46,526 nt of DNA from Nocardioidaceae bacterium (GCA_030447585.1 JAUJOO010000009.1:103374-149899), one strand, 5' to 3'; positions 8,630-17,968 are shown, counted from the stretch's first letter. The notes: generated by a model not told the origin, from the sequence alone. Program-made: numbers and translations.

Positions 8630-9921
8630 ATGTCTCACGCCCCCGCCACCGTTCGCCGCGTTGCCGTCGTCGGCGGTAACCGGATCCCCTTCGCGAGAAG
8701 CAATGCGGCGTACGCGACGGCGTCGAACCAGGACATGCTCACGGCGGCGACCGACGGCCTGGTCGAACGCTACGGGCTGGCCGGCGAGCGCCTCGGTCAG
8801 GTCGTCGCAGGTGCGGTGCTCAAGCACAGCAGGGACTTCAACCTCACGCGTGAGTCGGTGCTCGGCTCACGACTGTCCCCGGACACCCCTGCCTACGACA
8901 TACAGCAGGCATGTGGCACCGGCCTTCAGGCGGCCATCGCGGTCGCGGACAAAATCGCCCTTGGTGTCATCGATTCCGGCATCGCAGGCGGTGTCGACAC
9001 GACGTCGGATGCCCCGATCGCCGTCAACGAGCGACTCCGGAAGATCTTGCTGGAGGCAAACCGCGCGAAGACCTTCCAGGGGCGGGTCAAGGCGCTGTCG
9101 AAGGTCCGGCCCAGCCAACTGGTTCCTGCCGTTCCGCAGAACCGCGAACCGCGGACCCACCTTTCCATGGGCGAGCACGCCGCCCTGACCGCGCTGGAGT
9201 GGGAGGTGACCCGGGAGTCGCAGGACCGGCTCGCGCTGAGATCGCACCAGCGGCTTGCCGCGGCATACGAGCGCGGCTTCTTCGACGATCTCGTGACGCC
9301 CTACCGTGGCCTTGCCCGCGACCAGAACCTGCGGCCGGACACGACGCTCGAGAAGCTGTCGACCCTGAAGCCTGTCTTCGGCAAGGGCCGAGCCGCCACG
9401 ATGACGGCCGGGAACTCGACCCCGTTGACGCGGACGGAGCCTCGGTTGTGCTGCTGGCCAGTGAGGAGTGGGCGAACGAGCGAGGCCTCCCGGTTCTGGC
9501 GTACCTCACCTTTCATGAGACCGCTGCCGTCGACTATGTGTACGGCGCGGAGGGACTGCTGATGGCGCCCTCATACGCGTTGCCGCGCATGCTGCACCGC
9601 GCCGGGCTGGGGCTCCACGACTTCGACCTCTTCGAGATGCACGAGGCGTTCGCCTCCCAAGTGATCGCGACGATGAAGGCTTGGGAGGACCCGATTTTCT
9701 GCAAGGAGCGACTCGGGCTGGACGCGCCGCTCGGGACCATCGACCAGGACAAGCTGAACGTCGTCGGCTCGTCTCTAGCGGCGGGGCACCCGTTCGCGGC
9801 AACCGGCGGACGCATCATCGCCACGCTCGCGAAGCTCCTCGCCGAGCGGGGCGGGGGCCTCGGGCTGATTTCGGTCTGCGCGGCGGGCGGGCAAGGGGTG
9901 ACCGCGGTTCTGGAGCGGTGA
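8630..9921 (+). pseudogene. fadA2: Acetyl-CoA acyltransferase (FadA2-like thiolase), frameshifted
   Basis: The two frames together encode a ~430-residue type II thiolase. The first frame carries the nucleophile cysteine (QQACGTGLQAA) and ends its homology at TAGNSTPLT near 9427. The second frame resumes at DGASVVLLASEEW and carries the catalytic His (AAGHPFAATGGR) and the second Cys (CAAGGQG). A single missing base, for example one C in the CC expected near 9429, would restore one frame; everything else looks functional. AAGGAG at 8618 is well placed for the second of two adjacent ATGs (8630). The gene is divergent from fabG4-htdX, matching the mycobacterial locus. It could be a recent mutation or a sequence error; I favour error because both halves are intact. 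Confidence 0.8.
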
Positions 9922-9934
9922 AGGCATCGGCATG

Positions 9935-9953
9935 TAAGGTAAGCCTTACTTTA
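9935..9953 (+). promoter_or_regulatory. DtxR/IdeR-type iron box
   Basis: TAAGGTAAGCCTTACTTTA is a near-perfect 19-bp palindrome (one mismatched pair between half-sites) and matches 14 of 19 positions of the actinobacterial iron-box consensus TTAGGTTAGGCTAACCTAA read with either central base. It ends 16 bp before the ATG of the iron-binding lipoprotein, so Fe(II)-loaded repressor here would block transcription of the transporter operon. The thiolase gene ends 13 bp upstream. Confidence 0.8.
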
Positions 9954-9969
9954 GTGGTAGGGAGGACCG

Positions 9970-10986
9970 ATGTCCGTGCGGAGGGGCTTGCTCGCCTTCG
10001 TCGCAACGTTGCTGGCCGCTTTGGCGACGCTGTCTGCCTGCTCGGAGCCGGAGGCCGACCTGGTCATCTACTCGGGCCGCTCCGAGGAGCTGGTCGCCCC
10101 GCTGATCGAGGACATGGAGGCGGAGCTCGACATCGCCGTCGACGTGCGGTACGGCGACTCGGCCGAGCTCGCCGCACAGCTGCTCGAGGAGGGTGACGCG
10201 ACCGAGGCAGACCTCTTCTTCAGCCAGGATGCGGGCGCCTTGAGCGCACTCGCGCAAGCTGGCCTGTTGAGCGATCTCGACCAGAACGTCCTCGACGTTG
10301 TCGCCGACCGCTACCAGGACCCGCAGGGCCGCTGGGTCGCCACGTCGGCTCGGGCGCGTGTCGTCACCTACGACCCGACCCAAGCGCCCGAGGCCACCGA
10401 GTTCGACTCCGTCGACGACCTGCTCCAGGAGAAGTACCGGGGGGAGATCGGCTTTGCTCCGACGAACGCCAGCTTCCAGTCGTTCGTCACCGCGCTCAGA
10501 GTCACCCGAGGGGATGACGCCGCCCGCCAGTGGCTCGAGGACTTCAGCGCACTCGAGCCGGCAGCGTACGAGAACAACATCGCCGTCCTCGAGGCCGTCA
10601 ATGGTGGAGATGTCTCGCTTGGGCTGATCAACCACTACTACTGGTACCAGATGCAGCAGGAGCTGGGCGCCGAGGCCATGAACGCGAAGATCCACTATCT
10701 CGACAGCGAGGACGCCGGCGCCCTCGTGAACGTGGCAGGCGTGGGCGTGCTGAGGTCGTCGGAGGCGGCCGACCTGGCGGCGGACGCCGTCGACTTCCTG
10801 CTGTCGGAGCAAGCACAGCAGTACTTCGCCGACGAGACCGCCGAGTACCCGGTCCGCGAGGGCGTCGAGTCCACGACCTACGACCTGGTGCCACTGGAGA
10901 AGATAGACAGCGCGCCGATCGACCTCAACGACCTCGGGTCCCTCGAGGAGACACTTGCTCTGCTCGACGAGGTGGGACTCACCTGA
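9970..10986 (+). CDS. Fe(III) ABC transporter substrate-binding lipoprotein (FbpA-like)
   Basis: A 338-residue lipoprotein that should capture ferric iron outside the membrane. The signal peptide ends in the lipobox LSAC (Cys at about residue 23), followed by a mature domain beginning DLVIYSGRSEELV, the usual start of the iron-binding periplasmic fold. Near residue 218 the tandem tyrosines HYYWYQ correspond to the paired Tyr iron ligands of FbpA-type proteins, and NNIAVLEAVNGGDVSLGL is the conserved hinge-side segment. GGAGG lies 5 bases before the ATG. An iron box directly upstream indicates repression when iron is sufficient. First gene of a three-gene operon with the permease and ATPase. 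Confidence 0.92.
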   Translation: MSVRRGLLAFVATLLAALATLSACSEPEADLVIYSGRSEELVAPLIEDMEAELDIAVDVRYGDSAELAAQLLEEGDATEADLFFSQDAGALSALAQAGLLSDLDQNVLDVVADRYQDPQGRWVATSARARVVTYDPTQAPEATEFDSVDDLLQEKYRGEIGFAPTNASFQSFVTALRVTRGDDAARQWLEDFSALEPAAYENNIAVLEAVNGGDVSLGLINHYYWYQMQQELGAEAMNAKIHYLDSEDAGALVNVAGVGVLRSSEAADLAADAVDFLLSEQAQQYFADETAEYPVREGVESTTYDLVPLEKIDSAPIDLNDLGSLEETLALLDEVGLT

Positions 10987-12551
10987 GTGCCTCGGCCCCG
11001 GTCCGACGAGCCGGACAGCGGCCGCCGAGGACGCTGGTTCTGCCGGCCGTCGCGGCGGCGGTGTTCGCCGTCCTGCCGCTTGTCTACCTGGTGGTGCGTG
11101 CCGGCGACAAGGGGGCCGCGTTCGCCTGGGCCTATCTGCGACGTGACAGCACCGTGGAGCTGGTGGTTCGAAGTCTCGCGCTGACGGTCACGGTCACGGT
11201 CGCGTGTCTGGTGCTGGGCGTCGGCCTCGCCTTCGTGACCACCCGGGTGGCGCTGCCGGGACGCGCCGTGTGGATGACCTTGGCCGCGCTGCCACTTGCC
11301 ATTCCGAGCTACGTCTCGGCGTACGCCTGGATCTCGGCCCTGCCTTCGCTGGCCGGCTTCGGTGGGGCAGCGTTGGTGCTCACTGCGTGCACGTACCCCT
11401 ACGTCTACCTGCCCGTCGCCGCCGCGCTGAGCCGAACCGACCCGGCCCTGGAGGAGATGGCGCGCTCCCTCGGCCGTACGCCATGGCAGACGTTCCGCTC
11501 CGTCACTTTGCGCCAGCTCCGACCCGCCGCCGCATCCGGGGCACTGCTCGTCGCGTTGTACGTGCTCAGCGACTTCGGGGCGGTGTCCCTCATGCGGTTC
11601 GACGCGTTCACCCGGGTCATCTACACGTCCTACCGGGCGAGCTTCGACCGCACCCCGGCGGCTGTCTTGTCACTGGTCCTGGTGGTCATCACCGTCGCCA
11701 TCACGATGGGGGAGGTGAGGAGTCGCGGCAAAGCACAGCAGTGGCGCACGGGTGCAGGAGCCGCTCGGGTGCCGGTGCCGCTGGTGCTGGGTCGGAGGAC
11801 GACGCTGGCGGCCATCGGCGGTTGCCTGGCAGCTGCCCTGCTGAGCCTGGGAGTGCCCCTGGCGTCCCTTGCCTACTGGATCGGGCGAGGCTCGTCGCTC
11901 GACCTGGACTGGAGCCGGCTCGCCGGCGCAGGCGTCACCACCGTGCTGGTGTCGGCTGCCGGCGCGGTCGTCTGTGTCCTACTCGCCATTCCGGTCGGAG
12001 TGCTGGCTGCCCGTCACCGCAGCCCTGCGGTGCGGATGATCGAGCAGGCGACCTTCGCCGGCCACGCGCTGCCCGGGATCGTCGTGGCGCTCGCGCTGAT
12101 CTTCTTCGCCACCCGCTACGCCCGGCCCTTGTACCTGGAGATGCCGCTGGTCATCGCCGCCTACGTCGTGCTGTTCCTGCCCGCGGCGGTGGGCGCGGTT
12201 CGCGCCTCGGTGGCGTTGAGCTCGCCACGGGTGGAGGAGATCGCCCGAGGGCTGGGCCGTTCGCCGTACGGCGTCCTCGGGGCGGTCACGCTGCCGCTGG
12301 CTGCCCCCGGTGTGGCGGCCGGCGCGGCGCTGGTCATGTTGACCTGCATGAAGGAGCTGCCGGCGACGCTGCTGCTCCATCCCACCGGCAGCGAGACGCT
12401 CGCCATCAGGCTTTGGTCCCTGACGCGGGTCGGCTCGTATGCCGACGCGGCCCCCTACGCCGCAGCGCTCGTCTTGTTGGCGGCGCTCCCGACCGTATGG
12501 TTGGGCCAGGCCCTCCGTCAGCGCCTCGACAGCACGGAGACCGTGCCGTGA
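10983..12551 (+). CDS. Fe(III) ABC transporter permease (FbpB-like)
   Basis: A two-domain permease of about 522 residues with roughly twelve hydrophobic helices. Each half carries an EAA loop: LEEMARSLGRTPWQTFRSV around residue 160 and VEEIARGLGRSPYGVLGAV around residue 415. The start is unusual. No ATG, GTG or TTG lies at the natural N-terminus in this frame, but a CTG at 10983 overlaps the TGA of the preceding gene (CTGA) and is preceded by GAGGTGGG at ribosome-binding distance. The first ordinary in-frame start, GTG at 11061, would remove 26 residues including the start of helix 1. The 3' end overlaps the ATPase gene by four bases (GTGA). Confidence 0.88.
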   Translation: MSASAPVRRAGQRPPRTLVLPAVAAAVFAVLPLVYLVVRAGDKGAAFAWAYLRRDSTVELVVRSLALTVTVTVACLVLGVGLAFVTTRVALPGRAVWMTLAALPLAIPSYVSAYAWISALPSLAGFGGAALVLTACTYPYVYLPVAAALSRTDPALEEMARSLGRTPWQTFRSVTLRQLRPAAASGALLVALYVLSDFGAVSLMRFDAFTRVIYTSYRASFDRTPAAVLSLVLVVITVAITMGEVRSRGKAQQWRTGAGAARVPVPLVLGRRTTLAAIGGCLAAALLSLGVPLASLAYWIGRGSSLDLDWSRLAGAGVTTVLVSAAGAVVCVLLAIPVGVLAARHRSPAVRMIEQATFAGHALPGIVVALALIFFATRYARPLYLEMPLVIAAYVVLFLPAAVGAVRASVALSSPRVEEIARGLGRSPYGVLGAVTLPLAAPGVAAGAALVMLTCMKELPATLLLHPTGSETLAIRLWSLTRVGSYADAAPYAAALVLLAALPTVWLGQALRQRLDSTETVP

Positions 12552-13564
12552 GCCGCCTGGAGGTCAAGGGTCTCGACAAGTCGTTCGGCCGCCAGTCCGT
12601 GCTCAGGAGCCTCGACCTCGAGGTTGCGACGGGCTGCCTCACAGCGGTGCTTGGCCCGTCAGGCTGCGGCAAGACGACGCTGCTGCGGTTGATCGCGGGT
12701 TTCGACCACGCCGACGCGGGCCGGATCCGGCTGGGCGACGCTGTCGTCGCCGCACCTGGTCGCCACGAGCCGCCGGAGAAGCGGCGAGTCACCGTGGTGC
12801 CCCAAGAAGGTTCGCTCTTCCCCCACCTCGACGTGGCATCCAACGTCGCCTTCGGCCTCGGTCGGACCGGCCGCAGGACGGGCAGCCGGGTGGCGGAGCT
12901 GCTCGAGCTGGTGGGCATGGGAGGCTTCGATAGGCGTATGCCGGCAGAGCTCTCCGGTGGCCAGCAGCAGCGGGTGGCGCTGGCTCGGGCGCTTGCTCCG
13001 GACCCGCAGCTGATCCTGCTCGACGAGCCCTTCGCTGCTCTGGACGCCGGTCTGCGGGTCAGCCTCCGGGCCGAGGTCGCCGCCGCGCTCCGGCTCGCCG
13101 GAGCCACCGCCGTCCTCGTGACCCACGACCAGGAGGAGGCGCTGAGCACCGCGGACAGCGTCGCGGTGATGGCAGCCGGTGCCATCCGGCAGCACGCAAG
13201 CCCGCTGACGGTCTACCGCCGCCCGACAGACCTCGAGGTGGCGAGGTTCGTCGGAGAGGCAGTGGAGCTGACTGGGGTCGCCGACGGCGGCTCGGTCACC
13301 ACAGTGCTGGGGACGCACCCGCTGTACGGAACTGCCGTCGGCACCGGCCTCGTTGTACTGCGCCCGGAGCAGCTGGTGGTCGGTCCGAACGGTGTCGCGG
13401 CCACCGTGGTCGAGCAGCAGTTCTTCGGGCCGTCGACGGTGCTCACGCTCGCCCTGAACGACGCGGCTGGTGTCGTACGGGCGCGCACGAACGGCAGCCA
13501 CCCGAGTGGTGCCACCGTGAAGGTCCACGTGGACGGGCCGGTGGTCTTCTTCCCAGGTGGCTAG
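12548..13564 (+). CDS. Fe(III) ABC transporter ATP-binding protein (FbpC-like)
   Basis: A 338-residue ATPase completing the iron importer. Motifs: Walker A LGPSGCGKTT, Q-loop VVPQEGSLFPH, signature LSGGQQQR, Walker B LILLDEPFAALD, and H-loop VTHDQEEAL. The last ~100 residues form a TOBE-like regulatory domain (LVVLRPEQLVVG and following). The GTG start overlaps the permease stop by four bases. Its TAG stop shares the palindrome CTAG with the stop of the ligase remnant on the opposite strand. No motif is missing. Confidence 0.92.
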   Translation: MSRLEVKGLDKSFGRQSVLRSLDLEVATGCLTAVLGPSGCGKTTLLRLIAGFDHADAGRIRLGDAVVAAPGRHEPPEKRRVTVVPQEGSLFPHLDVASNVAFGLGRTGRRTGSRVAELLELVGMGGFDRRMPAELSGGQQQRVALARALAPDPQLILLDEPFAALDAGLRVSLRAEVAAALRLAGATAVLVTHDQEEALSTADSVAVMAAGAIRQHASPLTVYRRPTDLEVARFVGEAVELTGVADGGSVTTVLGTHPLYGTAVGTGLVVLRPEQLVVGPNGVAATVVEQQFFGPSTVLTLALNDAAGVVRARTNGSHPSGATVKVHVDGPVVFFPGG

Positions 13565-13656
13565 GGCTCTGGACCTTCCGCGGGCGGCTCTTCGGCCAGC
13601 TGCAGGACGGTCTCGGTCGTGTCGGCCTCGCCGGCAGTCTTGTCGTCGCGGTGGCG
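13561..13656 (-). pseudogene. C-terminal remnant of an ATP-dependent DNA ligase
   Basis: The last 31 codons read RHRDDKTAGEADTTETVLQL and on to a TAG stop. They match the C-terminus of the full-length ligase encoded at 42414-43964 (RYRDDKTAAEADTIGTVRQL). Homology stops abruptly at the Arg-His; the upstream frame has no ligase sequence. This is a gene-end fragment of a second ligase gene whose body has been lost, sitting against the end of the iron transporter operon. Confidence 0.7.
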
Positions 13657-13804
13657 CGAATGGCTTCGCCCGCGCCCACACCGCGGCGTTGAGTGGGTTT
13701 CTGCGGGTGCGCCCGGCCAATGGAAGGATCCACAACTCAGTCGATGGAGGCGATAAGACGCATCTCGGCGGACGCCCGGATCGCGGAATGATCGGGCGCC
13801 TGTC

Positions 13805-13960
13805 TCAGTTCGGTCGGCCACCGAACCGCCACTGATGCACCTCGATTCCAACGTATCGGTCAGCGGAGAGGAGTTCCCGTGCTCCGTCTGCGTCGGGCGC
13901 CTCCAGCAGGACTGCCGCCCCAAGCACTCTCCCTATTGCATATTCGTGGGGGCCAACAGG
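13805..13960 (-). pseudogene. C-terminal remnant of a YCII-family protein
   Basis: About 45-50 codons end at a TGA with AAVLLEAPDADGARELL, then SADRYVGIEVHQWRFGG. This resembles the C-terminal half of small YCII/YciI-like alpha-beta barrel proteins (~100 residues), which often act as perhydrolases or accompany sigma factors. The N-terminal half, including the catalytic His-Asp region, is absent, and the frame upstream is unrelated and low in plausibility. The exact left junction is uncertain. Region 13657-13804 between this and the ligase fragment contains no recognisable gene. Confidence 0.5.
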
Positions 13961-14121
13961 GGGGAAGGGAGAGTGCAAGAACTCGGTCAACGAGGGTGTG
14001 CCGCCCCCGATTTTCGGTCCAGATCTTGTGTACATCCAACTAATGAAGTCTCCGGACACCCGGGGACGGTTCAGACTGTGGGCATGCAGAAGAGTATTCA
14101 GCTGGCGCCGGCGGCCGAGCG

Positions 14122-15167
14122 TTGAGGGCGGTGGTGTATTCCGGCTACGGAGAGGCTCGAGGCTGGCGCAGGTGCCAGAACCCGAATGCGAAAGCGACGG
14201 TGTGGTGATCGCAGTTCGAGCGACCGGAGTTTGCCGGTCGGACTGGCATGCGTGGAAGGGCCACGACCCGGTCGCCGGCCTGCCGCATATCCCGGGCCAT
14301 GAGATGGCGGGTACGATCGCCGAGGTCGGCGCCGACGTCGCGCGCTGGCGGGTGGGGGATCGAGTCACCGTGCCGTTTGTGTGTGGCTGCGGTGTCTGTG
14401 AGTACTGCCGGGCGGGCGACGCGCAGGTCTGTCCTGACCAGACACAGCCAGGCTTCACCGGCCCCGGGTCTTTTGCTGAGCGAGTCGCGATCCGCGCGGC
14501 GGACGTGAATGTGGTGGCGCTGCCGGAGTCCATCGACTTCGTCACGGCGGCGTCTCTGGGCTGCCGGTTCGCCACTGCGTTCCGGGCGATCACGGCACAC
14601 GGTCGGCTCGGCTCGGGTGAGTGGTTGGCTGTCCATGGCTGCGGCGGCGTTGGCTTGTCGGCTGTGATGATCGGATCGGCGCGCGGCGCCCACGTTGTTG
14701 CGGTCGATGTCGCCGAGCCGGCGCTGGATCGCGCCCGGGAACTCGGTGCCGACGACGTGATCAACGCGAGCCGGGACCCCGATACTGCGGCCAGCATCCG
14801 CGAGATCACGCGGGGCGGAGCGCGAGTGTCGATCGACGCGCTCGGCACCGCCGCAACCGCGGTGGCGTCGGTGCGTTGCCTTCGCCGGCGAGGTAGGCAT
14901 GTCCAGGTCGGCCTGCTGCTCGGCTCGGCGTCCGCTCCGCCGTTACCCATGGACCGAGTGATCGCACAGGAGTTGGAGATCTACGGCTCGCACGGCATGG
15001 CGGCACACGAGTACGCCCCGATGCTGGCCCTAGTCGCCGACGGCACCCTTCGTCCGGAACTCCTGGTCGGCGAGATTCTCCCGTTCGAGGAGGCAGGAAC
15101 GGCGCTGGCCGCGATGGACCGGCCGGCGGCCGCGGCCGGGATGACTGTGATCGGGCTTCCCGGGTGA
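14122..15167 (+). pseudogene. Zinc-dependent alcohol dehydrogenase, N-terminal frameshift
   Basis: A medium-chain dehydrogenase/reductase. The main frame, from about 14160 to the stop, contains the catalytic zinc ligands (ATGVCRSDW, GHEMAG), the structural zinc cluster (CGCGVCEYCRAGDAQVC) and the NAD(P) glycine motif (HGCGGVGLSAVMIG). The expected N-terminus, LRAVVYSGYGEA, is present from a TTG at 14122 but in another frame; adding one base near 14158 joins it to RLAQVPEPE. Without the join, translation would have to start at an internal GTG such as 14172 and lose the first beta-strands. Catalytic residues are intact, so either the gene is recently broken or one base is missing from the sequence. 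The substrate is unknown. Confidence 0.75.
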
Positions 15168-15506
15168 TATCGAACGCGGTCTGCCGACGCCACCATGCCC
15201 AGCGCTGGCCGAGTGTCATTTTGGGCTTGACGCAGATATGCCGATGGCGACGCCCGAGAGTGAAGCGGTAGTTTCAGCCCCGAGGGGCTTGCACACTCCC
15301 GATTGCATGCTCGCTGGGGAGAACATCTCATCGTTGAGTGCATTCGACCTTGGAAGGCTGCACCCGCGTTCCCGGAGACGCACGCGGAAGTGGGAGTCGA
15401 TCGTTAGGCGCAGGGGGTGATGGCCTCAACGCCATGGGGGGCATAAGGAACACTTCCACGAACTCGGCGTCGAGATCCAGAGACCCAGATGCCACAGGAG
15501 GCGCCC
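15168..15506. other. Gene-free interval before the DUF488 gene
   Basis: No open frame here looks like a protein I recognise on either strand, and there is no clear promoter, terminator or RNA gene. A short frame on the plus strand ends at the TGA overlapping the DUF488 start and may be chance. GC content is similar to the neighbours. Confidence 0.4.
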
Positions 15507-16319
15507 ATGACTCACGGAGTTGTCTCGGCTGGCTACGAGGGACGCAGCATGGAGGAGTTCGTGGCAGCGCTCCAGGAACTCGAGGTAGGAACAGTTGCTG
15601 ACGTCCGCCTGAATGCGATCAGCCGGAACGCCTGCTTCTCCAAGAGCCGCCTGCGCGAGGCGCTCGCAAGCGCAGGTATCGGCTACCGGCACCTGCGGAG
15701 CCTGGGGAATGCGAAGGAGAACCGGCAGCCGTTCTGGACCGGCAGAGTCGAGGAGGGGCGTCGGGTGTTTCGAGAGGCCCTTCATGTGCCGGAGGCGGAG
15801 GCGGAGTTGCACGAGCTCGCTGAGCTGGCGGCTGATCATGGTGCCGACGCCGGCCGGCACTATCTGGAGCATGGCGAGTACCCACCTGGTCATTTCGGGC
15901 GCGAACCAGACCCTGAGCCGGAATCAGCACCCAGTGCGGTGCCACGTCAGGTGAACCGCACGGCGAAGAACGTCGTCGAGCGGGTGGCCCCGATTCCCTT
16001 GGTCGACCTGAGCGTGGACTCACCCGCAAACAAACGGCGGCGCGGCGAGCGGCCTCTTGGGGACGGTCTGTTCACCGAGGACAAGCCAGACCCGTACGAC
16101 GAGAAGATCCTCGTGACCGTCAAGGAGGCCGCCTGGATGCTCAGCCTCCCGGAGCACGCGATCCGGCAGGCGGTGTCCTTTGGCGACCTCGACCGGGTAT
16201 TCATCGGTGACGGCAACAGGAACTACCGGATCGTGTACGGCTCGCTGCTGGCGTGGGTGAACTCGATGCCTCGGGAATCGGCGCGGCCTTGGTGGGCGCC
16301 GGCAGGAGCACGATGGTGA
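15507..16319 (+). CDS. DUF488-domain protein fused to an excisionase-like HTH domain
   Basis: A 270-residue protein with two parts. Residues 1-110 match the start of DUF488 proteins (SAGYEGRSMEEFVAAL, VADVRLNAISRN, then a basic segment and YRHLRSLGN). The C-terminal DUF488 motif with conserved Cys and His-Arg is not seen; instead an acidic, proline-rich linker leads to residues ~195-262, TVKEAAWMLSLPEHAIRQAV followed by a wing-like FIGDGNRNYRIVYGSLLAWV, which resembles a MerR/excisionase helix-turn-helix. AGGAGG at 15496 fits the ATG at 15507. The stop overlaps the next HTH gene. The function is unknown; a DNA-binding regulator with a DUF488 sensor part is one possibility. Confidence 0.6.
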   Translation: MTHGVVSAGYEGRSMEEFVAALQELEVGTVADVRLNAISRNACFSKSRLREALASAGIGYRHLRSLGNAKENRQPFWTGRVEEGRRVFREALHVPEAEAELHELAELAADHGADAGRHYLEHGEYPPGHFGREPDPEPESAPSAVPRQVNRTAKNVVERVAPIPLVDLSVDSPANKRRRGERPLGDGLFTEDKPDPYDEKILVTVKEAAWMLSLPEHAIRQAVSFGDLDRVFIGDGNRNYRIVYGSLLAWVNSMPRESARPWWAPAGARW

Positions 16320-16590
16320 AGCCCGAGCACTGGGAGCCACCGGATCCGCCGAAGCTGTTGGTCTCCTGCAAGCGGGTGGCCCAGGAGCTCGATGTCCCGC
16401 TGTGGAAGGCGAACGAAATGTGCTGGTCCCTGGGCGCGTCTTCTACTCCCCAGGTCAAGCCAACTACAGGGTCACTTGTGCGTCGCTCGATGGCTTCAAA
16501 GTGCTGCTGGAACAGGGCTCACAATCCCCGCGGCGCGGCGGTCATGTGGAGGTTCAAGGAGGAGGGCCGGCTTCCTCCGCGGGACCTCGA
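16313..16590 (+). pseudogene. Excisionase-like HTH protein, frameshifted
   Basis: This starts with an ATG overlapping the end of the DUF488-HTH gene. The first frame reads LLVSCKRVAQELDVPLWKAN, an HTH-type start paralogous to the C-terminal domain of its neighbour. Near 16432 the homology moves to the next frame, RVFYSPGQANYRVTCASLDG, which matches the neighbour's NYRIVYGSLLAWV wing. One extra G in the GGG at that site would join them. As it stands, the unshifted frame runs on to 16645 with basic, low-complexity residues. Probably a tandem partner of the preceding gene. Confidence 0.5.
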
Positions 16591-16739
16591 CCGAGAACGG
16601 ATGCACAAGATCTATTGGCTGTCACGACAGAGGCGCCGCTGGTAGCCCCGCGACCGTTCGTCTCGGCACGGTCACACGGATCGCCGTGGCTGGAAGCGAG
16701 GGCTCTACACAGGCCGATTGGCCCACCTTAATCACACAG

Positions 16740-16950
16740 GTTTGCCTTCAAGAGCCAGAAGCTCACCTACTACTCCGACAACGCCTTCACACGGATGCGG
16801 GAAGCGCTGACCGACGGCATCGATATGGAGGCGATCTGGGCGAGCCACGGCACGGGAAGAAGCCGGGGCCGCGACCGCCCCGCGCTCAGACGGCTTGCCA
16901 GCTTCAGGCCGCGGCGTCCTGACCGAACTCTAATGGGCTCGTTGATCTGA
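16740..16950 (+). pseudogene. Unidentified decayed coding fragment
   Basis: In one plus-strand frame this stretch encodes FAFKSQKLTYYSDNAF followed by TRMREALTDGIDMEAIW, which has the composition of a real protein (aromatic and acidic residues, good codon use), then becomes Arg-rich and stops near 16950. No start codon or ribosome site precedes it. I cannot name the family. It fits the general decay of this interval. Confidence 0.3.
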
Positions 16951-16959
16951 CCCCGACGG

Positions 16960-17968
16960 TCAGCGCTCGACACGCTGCACCACCCCGTCGCTGCGGCCGG
17001 TGACCCACACCACGTCCGCGCCGGGGGAGACCGCGACGGTGTCGGGCTGCCGCACGGTGGGGTACCGGTCGATCTCCTCGGGTGTCTCGCCGGAGACGTC
17101 CAGCCCCACGACCTCGTTCCGCCCGGTCAGGGTCACCCACACCGTGTCGCTGCGCGAGTCGGCGGCGAGGCCGTACGGGCTCCCATCGAGCGGGAGGCGG
17201 GCCACCTCCTCGAGCGGGTCGACGTCGTAGACGACGACGGCGTCCCCCACGGTGTCGGTCACGGCGACCCGGCCGTCGCCGAGGGACGCGACGTGTGGGG
17301 CCCTCGCCGACCGTGAGCCGCTCGACCCGGGTCGACGCGTCGAGGTCGTAGCTGGTCACCGTGTCGTCCTCGACGTCGACGACGACCGCCGTACGGCCCT
17401 CGACGACCACGCCACCCGGCTGCACCAGGTCGTCGAAGGTCCGCAGCCGCTCGCCGTCTCGGTAGACCGACATGGAACCCCCGAACTCCTCGGCAACGGC
17501 CAGGTCCCCGTTGCCGGCGGCCGCCGCGTCGTGGGGGTAGTTCCCGGTGGCGACCACCGTGGTCTCCCCGGAGGCGGGGTCGACCTGCAGCACGCGGTCG
17601 GCGCCCTCGCTGGGGACGAGCACCGTGCCTCCGCCGGGGACGACCTGGAGATGACGGGTGCGGGCCGGCAGCGGGAGGTCGCGCTCGGGCCGCAGCGTCT
17701 CGGGGTCGAGCACCAGCAGCCGGTCGGGCTCGCGCAACGCCACCGACAGCGTCCCGCTGATCGGGTCGTGGACCAGGCCCTGTGGCTCGCTGCCTACCTC
17801 GGCGACGTCCCCTGCGGGCGGCACGGTGAGCTTGGGAGCCGAGTCGGGCTCGGCGGCGCCACCCTCCTCGGGCTCTGCGCCGGACCCGCCGCACCCCGCG
17901 AGGGCCGACACGAGTATGGAGACGGCCAGCGCCGTCCTGGCGCGACGCCCGCGTGGCTGGGGGCTCAT
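16960..17968 (-). pseudogene. Lipoprotein with YncE-like beta-propeller, frameshifted
   Basis: A ~335-residue exported lipoprotein. The ATG at 17968 gives a signal peptide with lipobox LAGC, then a linker and repeated blade-like units (SEPQGLVHDPISGTLSVAL; TRHLQVVPGGGTVLVPS; GNYPHDAAAAGNGDLAVAE). Near 17297-17303 the frame changes: the upstream frame turns Arg-rich after LTVGEGP, and the adjacent frame continues PHVASLGDGRVAVTDTVGD through VSPGADVVWVTGRSDG to a TGA at 16960. The change lies in a run of four C on the coding strand, so one extra C explains it. Otherwise the propeller is complete. Such proteins are surface-exposed and of unknown ligand. Confidence 0.7.
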
